Of a stretch of 64,000 nt of DNA, positions 21,781-33,457 are shown in pieces. Source of the DNA: Poa pratensis (lineage: Eukaryota > Streptophyta > Magnoliopsida > Poales > Poaceae). Every line of letters begins with the position of its first letter. Position 1 is the stretch's first letter. A program made the translations under genes and the position numbers. The stretch spans positions 24,932,805 through 24,996,804 of the forward strand of contig CAMZMU010000071.1 in assembly GCA_947311845.1 (NCBI GenBank), given 5' to 3'. The notes beneath the pieces are model-generated. The model did no database searches. It was not told the origin of the DNA and saw nothing but the letters and a program-made list of their open reading frames with translations.

Positions 21781-23505
21781 GAGCATCTCCATCAGCGCGA
21801 ACAATAGAGCGTCCGGCAAAGTTGCCGGATAGGCGTTATTGGGCGCGCCGGCAAGCGTTGCCGCCTATTGGGAGCGGCGCGCCCCACCGGTCGCTCCCAA
21901 TAGGTTATTGAGGAAAAAAACTCAAATTCATTGAAACTTAACAAATTTCATTCTAGTTCGATAGTTTGTACAAAATACTGCGAAATTTAAACTAAATCTA
22001 GACTAATTGTCGGTCCAGTAGCCGTAGAAGGCGTCCCAGTCGTGCGCCACCACTGCGTCGTCGACGTTCCACGCGGCGGCGACCTCTTGCTGCGGCGTCT
22101 CCTCCTGCGGCGGCTCCTCCTGCGTCGGCTCCTCCTCCTTGACTGCTGCGGTAGGCATTGCCGCGGCGGCGGCCTTCTGCGATGACGACGATGTGCAGGT
22201 CGATGCAGGACCATCGCTCCGCGAACTCCTTCGACGCCGGCTGGACGGTGTCGAAGGAGAGCTTCTGCGCGAGGGCGAGGTCCCTCTGGTACTCCACCTC
22301 AGTCTCCTCCATCGTTAGCAGGCGCGGCGCGCTTCTTGCCACGGGACGAGGACGTCCCTGGCTCGATCTTGACCTTGGCGCGGGACGAGGACGTCCCTAG
22401 CTCGATCTTGACCTTGGCCCAGGGCGCAGACGGCGGCGGCGGCGGTCCAAAGTCACGGATGTTGACGCCGCTGTTCCTGGGCGGCGGCGCCGACCGTCCA
22501 GGCTCGGCCTTAATCTTCATGCCGCCCCTGGGCGGCGTCGGCTCCACTTTCACGAACCGCGGGGTCGTCAGTGTCGTTGATCGCGCGCTGGAGGAGGACG
22601 ACGAGCTCGTCGGTATCTGCCAGAGCTCGCGGGAGCAGTCGATGGGGGCGGCGTACCCGTGCTCCCGCATCACGGTGTAAAAGTCGCGACCCTCCCACCC
22701 TCGTGGTCGTCCAGCGCAGCCTCGCGTTGTGCCTCCAGCATCGCCTGCCACTTAGGGTTGTTCACGGCATACTCGGGATCCGCCCTCTGCTCCAGCATCA
22801 GCTGCCGGCGGCGCAGGCGGATGAGATCGCGGAAGCGCTCCCCCGTCGGTAGGGGCGGCACGACGTACCCAAGCGCCGACATCTGTCAGCCGCCACTGCT
22901 GGGAAGGGGCATCCCCGGCGGCACGGGGATGTGGTGGCGGTGGAAGAACGCCGCCTCGTCCTTCCGGAGGCACGTCTTCATGCTGCCGCTGCCGGACGCT
23001 TGGCCGTTGTGCGCCATGGTCGCCGGGGGAGAGGAAAAAGTGGAGTGCGACGGGGGATGAGGGAGAGCGGAGTGCGGCGGGGGAGGTGAGCGGCGCGGTC
23101 TTTATAAGGGCGGGGGGAGAGGAAGAGCGCGGGAAGGCGCCCCATTTACTCCGGCGCCGGTTCCCGAGGCGTTGTAACTCCGGCGATGCGCGTCGGGGAA
23201 GACGAGGCGCAACGCGTCGCGCGCGTCAGAAAACCGCTCAAGTTGCAGTAAATAACGCTGACCGGCCATTGGGTCGCTGACGCGTCGGGCCCGCCCATCG
23301 GGTTTCGACGAGGCGCGCGTTGACGCGGTTGCCGGCACGTCCGCTTGCGTCCCTAGAACCATGGCGCGAAGCGGGGTTGCCAGACGCTGTATTGGGGTGC
23401 GCCGGCAACTTTTTTGCTATTGGGCACGCCGCTGGGGGTAATTTGCTGCCGGCGCGCCCAAAACGTCTATTGGGAACGGAGTTGGGCGCGCCGGTGGAGA
23501 TGCTC
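21781..23505. mobile_element. Non-autonomous TIR DNA transposon carrying a captured-type ORF
   Basis: Outer ends are GAGCATCTCCATC and, inverted, GAGCATCTCCACCGG. Subterminal regions share GGCGCGCCGGCA and CAATAG motifs in inverted order. The interior is GC-rich and coding-like on the minus strand. Flanking bases (TTA and CTA) hint at a 3-bp target site, but the superfamily (PIF-Harbinger or Mutator-like) is uncertain. The same end sequence opens the element at 35766. Confidence 0.65.
21998..23017 (-). pseudogene. Decayed TE-borne hypothetical protein
   Basis: From ATG 23017 the frame reads MAHNGQASGSGSMKTCLRKD and FFHRHHIPVPPGMPLPSSGG, then hits a stop. The next piece (22670-22882) has VVPPLPTGERFRDLIRLRRR, the following one (22299-22751) has DFYTVMREHGYAAPIDCS and repeated KVKIEPGTSSSR, and the last starts at 22342 (EETEVEYQRDLALAQKLS). 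These are recognisable as parts of one protein type often found inside grass TIR elements, here broken into at least three frames. It is not a transposase as far as I can see, and its function is unknown. Confidence 0.55.
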
Positions 23506-24527
23506 CTAGCAAACCAAGTTGCTGTCGACATATCGAGAGCACCTGAGGTGCCATGCATTTCGCGTGAACAAGAAGCAGCCCTCGTGCCCGTACAATTTTC
23601 GAGCGGTGCATTTTCTTTTTACCGGCGATGGCCAGTCCGACGGGTGAAGCTGCGACCTGGCCACCTGGGAGAGGAGCCGATGTGTTGTAGGGCCAAGGAT
23701 AGTGATCATGGGTCGCTGGGAAGTGGAGCCATTCCATCGGGTGATATGTCGATCGCAATTATTCGAATTAGGCGGGAGGAGGGAGAACCCGAGTGGCGGC
23801 AGAAAGTTGGAATAGCGCCGCACATGGCTGGCTGATCAGACGAACGGGCTACTCCCTCCAATTTATTTTTAAACGTGCACATTTTCTAAAGTCGAAAGCA
23901 AAATTTTAGTATATTAAATTGTCAAGAATGTGCTGAACGGGTAGGAAGTTGCCACATGCAAGCGTTTTGATCCCTACGTTTGCCGACGTGAGGTGCACAG
24001 GTCGGGTTTTAACAAACTCGACCCGAAGTTTGGCCAGATTTAGGTAAAGAATGCTCAAAGTGGGTACTTGTTTGGCTCGAAATCATCAAAACATTCAAAA
24101 GTAAACCAATATAAGCAAATAATTTACGAAATATTGTCCACTTGTGTCTACCCATCGTGATACCGATGTCATTGGAAATATAATTTAATTTGTAACACAT
24201 AGGGAAAAAAAAGAAGCATATCATTTGGGTTTGGAGTTCTAAATAAAAAATTACAGTAGTTCAAAGTTCAATATTTTACGGCATAGCGTCCCGACAAAGA
24301 CGCTACCCTCAAGAATATAGTACGCTAGCCCACAGAGCGCTACTCTCTTTATCTTTGGATATTCACGGTGACGTCTGACTGCTCTCTGAAGCTTCTTCAT
24401 AGTGGGTCTCGCATTGCCACATTGATAGGGGCATAACTCCCCAATACAGAGCACTATCATGCGGAGGGCAGCGTCTCCGGACATGCGATACCAAAATGGG
24501 TAAGATTTCAAACTATTTTCGAAATAA
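23506..24527. other. Intergenic, no gene recognised
   Basis: Short frames only. A fragment starting TACTCCCTCCAATTTATTTTT (23850) looks like one end of a Stowaway-type element without its partner. An 86-codon minus-strand frame at 24251-24511 has no known domain. Confidence 0.35.
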
Positions 24528-24536
24528 TCATTTTAT

Positions 24537-24839
24537 ACTTTTTTTTTGAAATACAGTACAACGCATACGCTCATATACACGTGCACACACTCACCCCTAT
24601 AAACACATGCACGCACACCCTACCCCTACGAGTACCTCTGAAAGACTGAGCCGGCGGTCGGCTCTTGAGATTGATGAAGTCAGCACATGCGCCTCGCTGT
24701 CGACGGGAACGTCGCGTCCCACTGAAGAATATTCCGTCTAAATGAGAAACACTAATGTCAAATTTAGAATTTAAACTCAGATAGGTTGGGTGTATAACCA
24801 TCCTCGTAAGCATCCTGTCACAGTCAAATTCTCAAATAT
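24537..24839 (-). mobile_element. tRNA-derived SINE with 9-bp target duplication
   Basis: On the minus strand a tRNA-like head with an eroded B box (GAGTTTAAATTC) leads into GACGTTCCCGTCGAC, GGCTCAGTCTTTCAGAGG, GTAGGGGTAGGGTGTGCGTG and a 3' end GCGTTGTACTGTATTTC plus an A run. This order is that of the common Triticeae SINE with a TGTACTGTGTT-type tail. Flanks repeat TCATTTTAT at 24528-24536 and 24840-24848. Confidence 0.8.
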
Positions 24840-24848
24840 TCATTTTAT

Positions 24849-25244
24849 GGTGAAAATTTCATCACACATCCAGTTTTGTCGTTTTTATTGCTTTCCAAGT
24901 TGAGCCGTACACACAGCAACGTTCGCAAGCATCTGCAGCGTCAATCGAACAAGACGGGAGGATCGTCTCTTGCCTGATCTGCGCCTGGCATGGAGGCGCT
25001 AAATGCGAGGACCCCATGCCATCATCGTGCTGTCCACGCTGCCGCCATGGCCGAGATTAGGCACACCCATCATTCTTTCCTTCCAGCAGTAAAGAAGTAA
25101 AAAAAGGCAGTGTCCTTTCCTGAGCTTCGATGTGATGCGGAGACACTGGACTGTGCAGGAGTTCAGTTTGAACTTAATTGCGCTTGCGCACTGATGAGGG
25201 CAGAAAAACACGAGAGAACGGCCGGTTGGTGGGGAAATCCACCT
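24849..25244. other. Intergenic, no gene recognised
   Basis: Nothing beyond short frames on either strand. Confidence 0.35.
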
Positions 25245-25607
25245 CGGCTCATAGATGCATCTACACCCACTATATAAAAATGAATTTTAAAATGTCAAAA
25301 CAAATTAAACAAAAATTTCGGGTGTATATATGAACATTCTATGTTCATAAAAAAAGGATGAAAATACATTTTGTATGGCCGGTGTAAAAAAGACAAATCC
25401 GCGGTGTTCAAAAATGGCTCTGCACGTAACTTTTTTTCTCTTTTTTATGCCGGTCACACAAAATGTCTTTTCGATGCGAATTTTTTTGTACGGAGACATT
25501 TTTCATATAAACACCAAAAAAAATTGTTTGATTTTTTTTAACATTTTAAAATGCGTTAAAAATGTTTTTTGCACAACAAATTCATCTGCACCCGTGAGTC
25601 AAAACAG
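25245..25607. mobile_element. Foldback MITE, second type
   Basis: The left arm has GATGCATCTACACCC, TTTTAAAATGTCAAAACAAA and GGGTGTATATATGAA. The right arm has the inverse of each (ATATAAACACC, TTTTTTAACATTTTAAAATG, ATTCATCTGCACCC). The loop region contains CACGTAACTTTTTTTCTC. Ends differ from the GCTCCCGAG family. Confidence 0.7.
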
Positions 25608-26022
25608 CATGTCCCAGTTGATGGCCCGATTGTCGGGCTCGTCTCGAGCCTTCCGTCTAGAAAACGGCCAGATGTCGATGTTGTCACTGCGGTGCAGTGG
25701 CGTAGTAGCACACCAACAGATACACGAAACATTGCAACAATGAGCGTTTGGTGCAATACCTGCCGGAGAGTCAAATCTAGAACTTTTGGGTCACACTCGA
25801 TTTCCTGATCGCGACATCCATCCTCCATGAAATCCTAACCACCATACACCACATAATTAAGTATTGTACTACTATGCAAAAAGAATCCTCTTCCTCTCGC
25901 ACAAAAGTTGCTGGAGGTCGGAGGCACGTCCTATCTATCTAGCAATCTAGAAGTCTAAGCTACATTTTGATTGCTACATGGCAATGCTAAATCTATGATA
26001 CACTATGATTAGGGGTTGGCAG
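25608..26022. other. Intergenic, no gene recognised
   Basis: Only short frames (up to 122 codons) running out of the foldback element; no domain. Confidence 0.35.
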
Positions 26023-26113
26023 CACTATAGCATAATCTTTTTTTTGAAACGTCACCGGGGGGAAAGCCTCCCCACCTGAATATATTTCAAAAGCAGAAGT
26101 TTTTTACAAGGGT

Positions 26114-29100
26114 TCACGCAAGGCGTGAGGTGAGGAAATCACGCCATAGACCGGCGTGTTCCTTATGAATCGAGTCTTTGCATCGATTAGTCCACAGAGT
26201 AAGATCATCTACAACATTCTTGGCCGTGACAGAGGGCGGCATGTCTACTTTTCTAAAAACTTTGGCATTTCTGGAGTCCCAAATCTTCCATAGAATGATC
26301 AAGGCGACGGAGGGCCAAACAGTTTTTGGCAGCGCAGCGGGCAGGGTAGAGTCCCAGAGAGCGGAGATCGGCGTGTATGAAGGAGTAAGTCCAATCTTGT
26401 TCCAAATTTCCACAGAAGCTTTGCATTGGAAAAAGAGGTGGTTCTTGTCCTCCAGGGGGTGATCGCAGCGTGGGCAGATGGCGTTTGGCAGGATAGTCTT
26501 CTTGTGGAGGTTAGCTCTAGTGTTGAGTCTGTCGAAATACAGCAGCCAGCCGAAGATCTTGACCTTCTGGGGAACGAAGGAGTGCCAGACGATCATGAGC
26601 TTGTCATCGGTGGCTTGGGATGTTAATGCTGAATAAGCTCCTTTGGAGGAGAACTTGGATCCATCCATGAGTATTCTCCTGTCCGGGGACCCTGAAAGTG
26701 ATACCTGCGACAACAAAGAATTCAGGGAGGCTAGCTCTTCCGCAGCAGCCGAGGTTAGTCTGTTACACAGGTTAGCAACAAGTCCATTCTGCAGCACAGT
26801 GTGTACAAAATCAAATTGTTTGGCGGAGTGGGAGTATAAAGCGGGGAAGGCAGTAGCTAGGGTTTCAGGGAGGATCCATCGGTCAAGCCAGAAGTAGGTG
26901 CTTTGGCCATTTCCGACAGAACATTTAGTAATGAGTCTAAGGGTTTTAAGACCCGTCCTAATTATTTTGGCAAGGTAGGAGGTATTTGTTTTTTGGTGGA
27001 GTCTAAAGGGTGAGTGGTGAAGGATCCATTGTTTCCACGGCAAATCATCAGAATGTAAAAATTTGTAAGCAAACTTCAGAAGGAGGCATAAATTCTGGGT
27101 CTCAAGATTTTTGACGCCTAAACCACCAGCAGTTTTAGGAGTGCAGACTTTGTCCCAAGCAATCAGACACTGAGCGCCAGAACAGGTGTCTTCGGCAGCC
27201 CAAAAGAAAGCCCTTCTTTTTTTATTAAATTTTTCTACGCAGGGAGGAGGGATAAGAAACGAAGACATGAAGTAGGTAGGAAGAGAATCTAGCACAAAGG
27301 ATAGAAGGGCGAGCCGTCCTCCTTTGTTTAGGAGGTTGGCACACCATCCGGCAAGGTAGTTGTCACTTTTAGAGTAGAGCGGAGAGAAAGCAGATTGTGG
27401 AAGTTTGTGGGGTGGGAGCGGTAGTCCTAGATACGTTTGGGGGAAAGAGGATATATCGGTGCCTAAGATTGAGGCCATAACATGGGCATCTTCAGGAGAG
27501 ACGTTCATAGGGATGAAGGTGGATTTATGATAATTAATGGTGAGGCCAGTAGCCGCAGCAAAGTCGTCTAGGGTTTTCCTAAGTTGGGTTGCAGCTTCTA
27601 GGGAAGCTTTGGCAAGGATGAGCGTATCGTCGGCGTATTGGAGGACAGCGCAAGGAAGTGTGGGGGAGATGGGGTGAGCAAGGGTGCCAAGAGAAGAGCA
27701 GTGGATTAGTAGTTGGGGAAGAACGTCGGCGACAGTGTTGAAGAGAAAAGGCGAGAGCGGGTCTCCTTGGCGGAGGCCGTTCCTGCAAGTTATCCAGGGT
27801 CCAGGGACACCGTTAAGCATGATCGCCGTTTTGCCGGTAGTTAGAATTTCCCTAATCCAAGCACACCAAAGGGGTGGGAATCCCCGGGCTTCAAGGATTT
27901 TTAGAAGGGATTCCCAGGAGATGGAGTCGAAGGCCTTTCTGAAGTCTAGCTTAATGACGATGGTTGGGGCTTTGCGTTTATGACAGCAGTGCAGGAGGTC
28001 AGCAGCGTAGACAAAGTTTTCAGAGATGCAGCGTCCGGAGATAAATCATGTTTGGTCCTGATTTACAAGGAGGGGGATGAAGGGTTTTAGTCTATTAGTA
28101 AGGACTTTGGCAATGATCTTGATTGTGCAATTTTGAAGAGAGATTGGTCGGAATGCATCAGGGGTGCGAGCGGACTCCTTTTTAGGGAGGAGAACGATGT
28201 GAGCCCTATTAATGCACGCCGTGTCAGTGGAAAGGCTGTGGAAATCACGGAGCAGCTTGAAGACTGAAGATTTAACCACATGCCAAAATTTGCGGTAGAA
28301 GCCTGGCCCAAAGCCATCAGGCCCCGGGCTTGCTTCCTTATTCATGGAGAAGACGGCGTCGGTAATTTCTTGCTCAGAGAAGGGGGTGTCTAGGTGGCGG
28401 AGAGCAGGGATGTGCGTGGGATAAATATGATCTAGGGGGAAACGCCAGATAGTAGGAGAAGTAGTTCCTAAGAGGTTAGTGTAGAAGTTAGTAAGAATTT
28501 CGCTCTTCTGTTCATGAGCTGTGAATTCTGTTCCGTTGTGCTCGATGATGGAGATTTTGTTATGCCTCATTCTGATAGTGGCAGAGGTGTGGAAAAATTT
28601 TGTGTTCTCATCTGCTTCGATCGCGGCCCTAACCTTCCCGCGTTGTTTCCAGAAGGCAACTTTTGCTTGGACAGTGCGGTGAAGAGTCGAGATAACCGTT
28701 TTACGAAGCAGAAGCTCGTTTGGGGATAAGAGTCTGAATTCTTCAAGAAGGTCAAGGATTGAGATGACGATTTTACAATTTTCTTCCCTGGCATGGATTG
28801 GGACGGTAGATTTTTTCCATCGTTTGAGGTTAGTTCGAGTTGATTTTAGAGTCCGGGAAATGGCGAGCGCACCATTTGAATTTTGATGGGCCGAGGCCCA
28901 AGATTGGGTGATGCAGGCCCGACCAGAGGGGATGGTGGCCCAAGCATTTTCAAACCTAAAAATGGCAGGGCGGGGAACGTGAGTTTGGATTGAGACGATC
29001 AGGGGGACATGGTCGGAGATATATCGAGAGAGGGAGGAGACAGAAGAGTTGGGGAAGGTGGAGTTCCATGGGATGTTTATGAACACCCGATCAAGGCGCT

Positions 29101-29697
29101 CAAGGGTGGGGCAGTCTCTGTTATTGGACCAAGTGTAAGCTCTGTCAAGGAGAGGAAGCTCGATCAGCGCTAGTTGGTTAATTGTATCGTTGAACAGGTC
29201 AGCCTCCGCAAATCTAAAGGATTGGTTATTTTTATCCGAGGGAACACGCATGAGATTGAAGTCACCGAGTAGCATCCAAGGACAATTGGGGGGTGGTGTG
29301 ATTGTGTGCAGGTGATGAAGGAAATCTTTTTTAAGATTGTGATCCGTTGGGGCGTAAACGTTTGTAATGTAGAGAGGGTCCGGCGAGGCAAGGCAAGTAA
29401 CAACCGAGGTGAGTGTGAACTCAGTAGCAGATTGTGTAGTTAGCGTGAAGTAGTTTGGGTTTAACGCATTTAGGATGCCTCCACATGATCCGTCAGCCGG
29501 TTTGTCATGGAAAGAGGACAGTTGCCTTGGAAGGAAAGAAGCAGCTTTGAATTTGTTAAGAGAGTCTAGTTTAGTTTCTTGAATAAAAACGGCATGAGGT
29601 TGATATTTATAAGCTCAGAGAGAACGTCAGCGCATTTTGGGGTTTGGCCAAGCCCACGGAGGTTCCAAGAGCAAAGGCAGTAAATGTAATTATGCAT
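26114..29697 (-). pseudogene. LINE ORF2: endonuclease and reverse transcriptase, one frameshift and one nonsense codon
   Basis: The protein would nick target DNA and copy the LINE RNA. From ATG 29697 the frame shows WNLRGLGQ, the usual start of the AP-type endonuclease. A base is missing near 29600, after which another frame continues with ETKLDSLNKFK, the conserved VYAPTD, LLGDFNLMR and ERLDRVFIN motifs, and SDHVPL, the endonuclease end. The reverse transcriptase follows: ASPGPDGFGPGFYRKFW, FRPISLQNC, KLDFRKAFDSISWE, GLRQGDPLSPFLF, and the catalytic YADD in LQYADDTLIL. The in-frame TGA at 28046-28048 sits where the family has Gly in QTGFI. The C-terminus has KVKIFGWLL and a zinc-binding region ICPRC..(H) near 26430. 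The frame ends at 26114. About 1190 residues if unbroken, the usual length. Confidence 0.92.
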
Positions 29698-30063
29698 AAA
29701 ATCTCGAAGCGTCACCTAGGATTACGAAGCGAAGAGACAGATGATAAACAAGAACTTGCACCCATATATTGGTGCAAGGAGATTGAAAGGGAAATAGTTC
29801 CAGGTTACAGATAGTAGCATCATCGGACCAGCTAAGCTGAAAGGAAACTAAAGGTTGCTGCCATATATTACAGCAAGATTGGAAGGGAAATAGTTCAGAG
29901 ATACAGATAAAAGCATCGACGCAGCGATGATCTAGCAAAGTACTAGTAGTAGGCCTAATCCAAGCACGGCAAGCAGAGCGGGCTGCAGTAGGCAGTGAGA
30001 GGATCAGGGGATTGGCATCAGGTAGTCCACCTCGGCAGAGACTGCAAGTGTGAAGCGTAGCAA

Positions 30064-32721
30064 TCATGGGGCAGGAGCAGGCACCCCGTTGTTGGCGATG
30101 AGTGCCGCCTCCGCTTCGTCGGCACCACATGCGCGGGCGATGTCGGCGAGCGCGGCAGCGGACGCGACAGGCTGATCAGGGTTGGAGATGATCTTGGACG
30201 CGGTGAGGGCCGAGGCGAGGGAGGATGAGGCCTTGGATGTGTCGAACTGCTTCGCACGGGTGATCATGGCCTTGGACATCATGTCAACGCGTTCCGCTGC
30301 CTGCTTCTCAGCAATCCTTTTGCTCGTCCTGACCTTGGCCTTGTAGTCGTTCCTCCTCTTGACGCGGCGGCGGCCCTTTCTGGCCTGGTCCTCGTGTGCG
30401 AGCTCAGCGGCATCGAGCTGGGCGTCCTCTGCGGGCAGGGTTTCGGAGTCATCATTGTATTCAAGGAAAAGAACAGATTGGGAGAGATCAGGTGAAGCGT
30501 TACCAGTAGCAGAGAAGCGGAAGGTGGAGCTGTCCTCGACGGACAACTCGCGGATGGCTGAGGTAAGGTCGGAGCGTGCGTGTTCTGCGCGTGTGCTGGC
30601 GGCAGGCGTCGGCATCAGAGGGAGGGGCTCCCGCATGGGCACCAGTGTCGCAGCGTCGGAGGCCACCGGTGTCGCAGCGTCGGCTTGCTGCGGGTCTGCG
30701 GGCGAGGTGGTGAAGAGCGTGGTCCCATCTGGAAGGGTTTGGCGCGGCACATGGCGGCGGCGGGCGGAGGAGCTGTGGCCGTGCGAAGGGGACTGCGGGA
30801 CGAAGGGCCCGCGATCTGGCCCAATCTCCGCAGCAAGTTCCTCGTCGATTGCCCATGCCTCTACGACACGGAGTCGGACGAGGACGACCTCGTCGGTGGG
30901 CAGGCGGACGACACATGCCGGGGGGAAGGGGTGGCGGGCCTCGACACGGATGAAGCCGCGCATGACGGTGAAGTCGCCGGTGGCGATGCAGCAGCAGTCG
31001 ACGCAGCACATTCGTCCGAGGTGCCCAAGGACGTAGTGCGCGCCGGCGAGGTGCCAGAGCTCGTACGGGTAGCCAGAGGCCTCGATCTCGAGCAGGGTGT
31101 CGTAGCTGGTACGTAGCCTGTTGTCGGCGTCCTCCGGCTTGGACATGCGAAGGTTGAAGCCGTCGTGGGTGAGCGGGAACCATGAGAGGGCGTCCTCACG
31201 GTCATCGCCCGATGTGAAGATGAGAAGAGCAGAGGCGTCATTGGTGGCGGCGAAGCTGAACGGAGGGTTGCCCGCATGCACCTCCATGGCGCGGCAGACG
31301 AGGTCGAGAGGTTGTGGGAGCGCTGGGTCGACGTGGACGTAGGCGAAAACGGAAGCGTCGAGGACGAGGTCACGTGGAACGTAGATGTCGGGGTAGTCGC
31401 GGCCCACCCAGCCTGGCGAAGATGCCGAGGAGGAGGGAGGCCGAGGCGGTGGAGTGCGAAGGGGAGCCGGGTCGGTCACTGAGGCCGCATCCGTGGCGCG
31501 AGACCTAGGGCGCGGGAGGGGGAGGTCGGAGGAGATGAAGGAGGGCCTTGCGTCGTCCCTCTGGGAGGCGGGGGCGGAGTCGTTGTCGGTGGAGGCCACC
31601 GCCTTGCCGCAGCGCAGGCGCCATGCAGCCGTCGCAGCCGTGGACGGCTCCGCTAGGAGCTGCGAGAAGGTGACGCCCGGGACGATGGGAGGCGCTTGAT
31701 CGAGGTTGATGCAGTGGGAGCCGAACCAGACCACGTTGGCCTCGGTGGGGTTGGATTCATCGCTGTCGGAGGAGATGTGGTGGAGTGGGAGCGGGTCGGT
31801 TGCCATGGGGATAGCGGGGAGGTGGTTGGCTAGGTGGAGAGCGGGAGGAAGCTCCGCGGTGCACTCGAAGCTGCGGTGCCCGGAGGCGAAGCTGCGGGAG
31901 CACTTAACAGGGTCCCTGCAGTTCTCAACCCGGTGGTCTGGGGCTAGGCAGCGGAAGCAGAGGTGCATGGAGGGCGATGGCTTGAACGGGCGGCGCCTGG
32001 TACCTTTATGGAGAGGGCTAGGGCCGATGCGCTGCGACGCGTGTCCCGGTGAGCTGTTCCCGGGAGGCGAGGAGAGCAGCGCGTCGCGATACGGCGTTGC
32101 GGGCGGCAGTGGGCAGGCGTTCAAGGCGACGGGACAGGACGTCGGTCTTGGGTGCAGCGCGGAGGAGGGCGGTGAGCACTCGAGTGGGTTTTTTGCTGTC
32201 GATGGGCTGGAGATCAATTCGTGGACGCGGTGCACGTGCATGTGATCTTCCGAAGTGGAGGTTTGATAGCTCGGTGCATGGTCCAGGTCCAGGACGTGAA
32301 CAGTAAGATCGTCGGTAAGTTTTGGACTGTCAGAGGGAGAGGCGTGTCCGCCGGGGAGCGAGTGCAATGCGGCCAGGGGCGGCGGTGTCGACATATTGGA
32401 TGTGACAGTAACTTGCGGGGGGGTTTTGGTCGTCTCGTGCGGCGTAGCGATGCAGGGATAAGAGCAGCTGTTTAAAAATTCATGGGAAGCTACAGTGTCG
32501 TCGTTGATTAATGGCGAAGGAAGAGGGATCCAGGAGGGATGCGGTCCAAGGATGGAGAGCTCCTGGCCGGCAAGCAGACCGGAGTTGGGCTGACATTGGG
32601 CTTGGGGAGCCCAAGAAGCGTCTGCGTGTTTTTTTGCCTTGAGCGGACAGTCAAACAGGTGCAGAGCAATGCCCGGGAAGAGTAACGGTGATAATTTCAA
32701 AATTTCAATCCTAACGGCCAC
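30064..32721 (-). CDS. LINE ORF1: nucleic-acid-binding protein, 885 aa, intact
   Basis: Plant LINE ORF1 proteins bind the element RNA and assemble it with ORF2. This frame is open throughout. Near residue 257 it has a CCHC knuckle (CFRCLAPDHRVENC), followed by a second one that lost a Cys (CSRSFASGHRSFEC). A central domain (YPDIYVPRDLVLDASVFAYV to PFPPACVVRLPTDEVVLVRL) repeats in outline the domain coded upstream at 32864-33457. A basic patch (KGRRRVKRRNDYKAKVRTSK) lies near the C-terminus. ATG 32721 is the first in frame; the real translation start could be further upstream, since the 5' region is coding-like in a different frame. Confidence 0.82.
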   Translation of the reverse strand: MAVRIEILKLSPLLFPGIALHLFDCPLKAKKHADASWAPQAQCQPNSGLLAGQELSILGPHPSWIPLPSPLINDDTVASHEFLNSCSYPCIATPHETTKTPPQVTVTSNMSTPPPLAALHSLPGGHASPSDSPKLTDDLTVHVLDLDHAPSYQTSTSEDHMHVHRVHELISSPSTAKNPLECSPPSSALHPRPTSCPVALNACPLPPATPYRDALLSSPPGNSSPGHASQRIGPSPLHKGTRRRPFKPSPSMHLCFRCLAPDHRVENCRDPVKCSRSFASGHRSFECTAELPPALHLANHLPAIPMATDPLPLHHISSDSDESNPTEANVVWFGSHCINLDQAPPIVPGVTFSQLLAEPSTAATAAWRLRCGKAVASTDNDSAPASQRDDARPSFISSDLPLPRPRSRATDAASVTDPAPLRTPPPRPPSSSASSPGWVGRDYPDIYVPRDLVLDASVFAYVHVDPALPQPLDLVCRAMEVHAGNPPFSFAATNDASALLIFTSGDDREDALSWFPLTHDGFNLRMSKPEDADNRLRTSYDTLLEIEASGYPYELWHLAGAHYVLGHLGRMCCVDCCCIATGDFTVMRGFIRVEARHPFPPACVVRLPTDEVVLVRLRVVEAWAIDEELAAEIGPDRGPFVPQSPSHGHSSSARRRHVPRQTLPDGTTLFTTSPADPQQADAATPVASDAATLVPMREPLPLMPTPAASTRAEHARSDLTSAIRELSVEDSSTFRFSATGNASPDLSQSVLFLEYNDDSETLPAEDAQLDAAELAHEDQARKGRRRVKRRNDYKAKVRTSKRIAEKQAAERVDMMSKAMITRAKQFDTSKASSSLASALTASKIISNPDQPVASAAALADIARACGADEAEAALIANNGVPAPAP

Positions 32722-32863
32722 CGATGCAACTGTAGTGACAAACAGTGAGCTTTGATGACAAGCGACACGGAAGTCTGGAGATCCGTCAGCCGGTGGCTTA
32801 AAGCGTTTTCAATTAGAGACTCAGACGGTTTTGCTAGTTCTGAAGTAAAACTAATCCAAAGAT

Positions 32864-33457
32864 TCACATTTTGAGCTTGCCGTGCAACAATGGGGTAGTG
32901 GTTTGTGACAGTGCAGTGGTAGTTTTGCAGGATGAAGGACTTGAAGCTGAAACCAGGGCGTAACAGACTAACCTTAGCTTTTTGAGAGGAGCGTGGCCGT
33001 TCCGGAGAACTCGTTGGCGAGGCAGCACGAACAGGGATGTCGGTGTAGAGGTAGCCTGCCTGACAGGGAATCTGAGCAGGATTCCAAGCTTGCGGAAGTC
33101 TCCGAAGGATGAGATGAGGCTTGCGATGCTTGCAGAGGCGACGGAGAACTCGAAGCAGTTGTCGTCGACCGGCGCGGACTGGTAGAGGTCGCCGTGGCCT
33201 CCAAAGAGGCACTGGAGGATCGAGTCCATGAGCGCGGCGTGGACCGGCATGGGGAACTGCACAACTCTGACGACAGTTCTGAACCCGCGTCCGGTGGCGG
33301 GCTGAACATCAGAATCCAGGCAAATCGCCGCAGCGAGCTGGAAATCAAGGCCGATGTCGAACGGGACGCCGAGGAGATCAGACATCCTATCGCAGCGAGC
33401 GATGGAGGGGAGGGCGAGGTGAGAGGCGGGCGCTTGGGACAGAGCGTCGAAGATCAA
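32864..33457 (-). CDS. Upstream LINE frame, gag-like (DUF4283-like), 197 aa
   Basis: The frame lies in the 5' part of the LINE and includes RCDRMSDLLGVPFDIGLDFQ, VQFPMPVHAALMDSILQCLF and a hydrophobic SIASLISSFGDF. The fold pattern resembles the RRM-like/DUF4283 region of plant LINE ORF1 proteins and the central part of ORF1 downstream. It may be an ORF1 portion separated by a frame change, or a distinct leader ORF. A further frame from 33893, just inside the element, is Pro/Ser-rich (MALLSPPPRSSTGPPP) and may be 5' UTR. Confidence 0.45.
   Translation of the reverse strand: MIFDALSQAPASHLALPSIARCDRMSDLLGVPFDIGLDFQLAAAICLDSDVQPATGRGFRTVVRVVQFPMPVHAALMDSILQCLFGGHGDLYQSAPVDDNCFEFSVASASIASLISSFGDFRKLGILLRFPVRQATSTPTSLFVLPRQRVLRNGHAPLKKLRLVCYALVSASSPSSCKTTTALSQTTTPLLHGKLKM

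Noticed and set aside
22158..23280. Plus-strand frames of 80-133 codons
   Set aside because: Antisense to the TE-borne protein fragments, which have the recognisable motifs.
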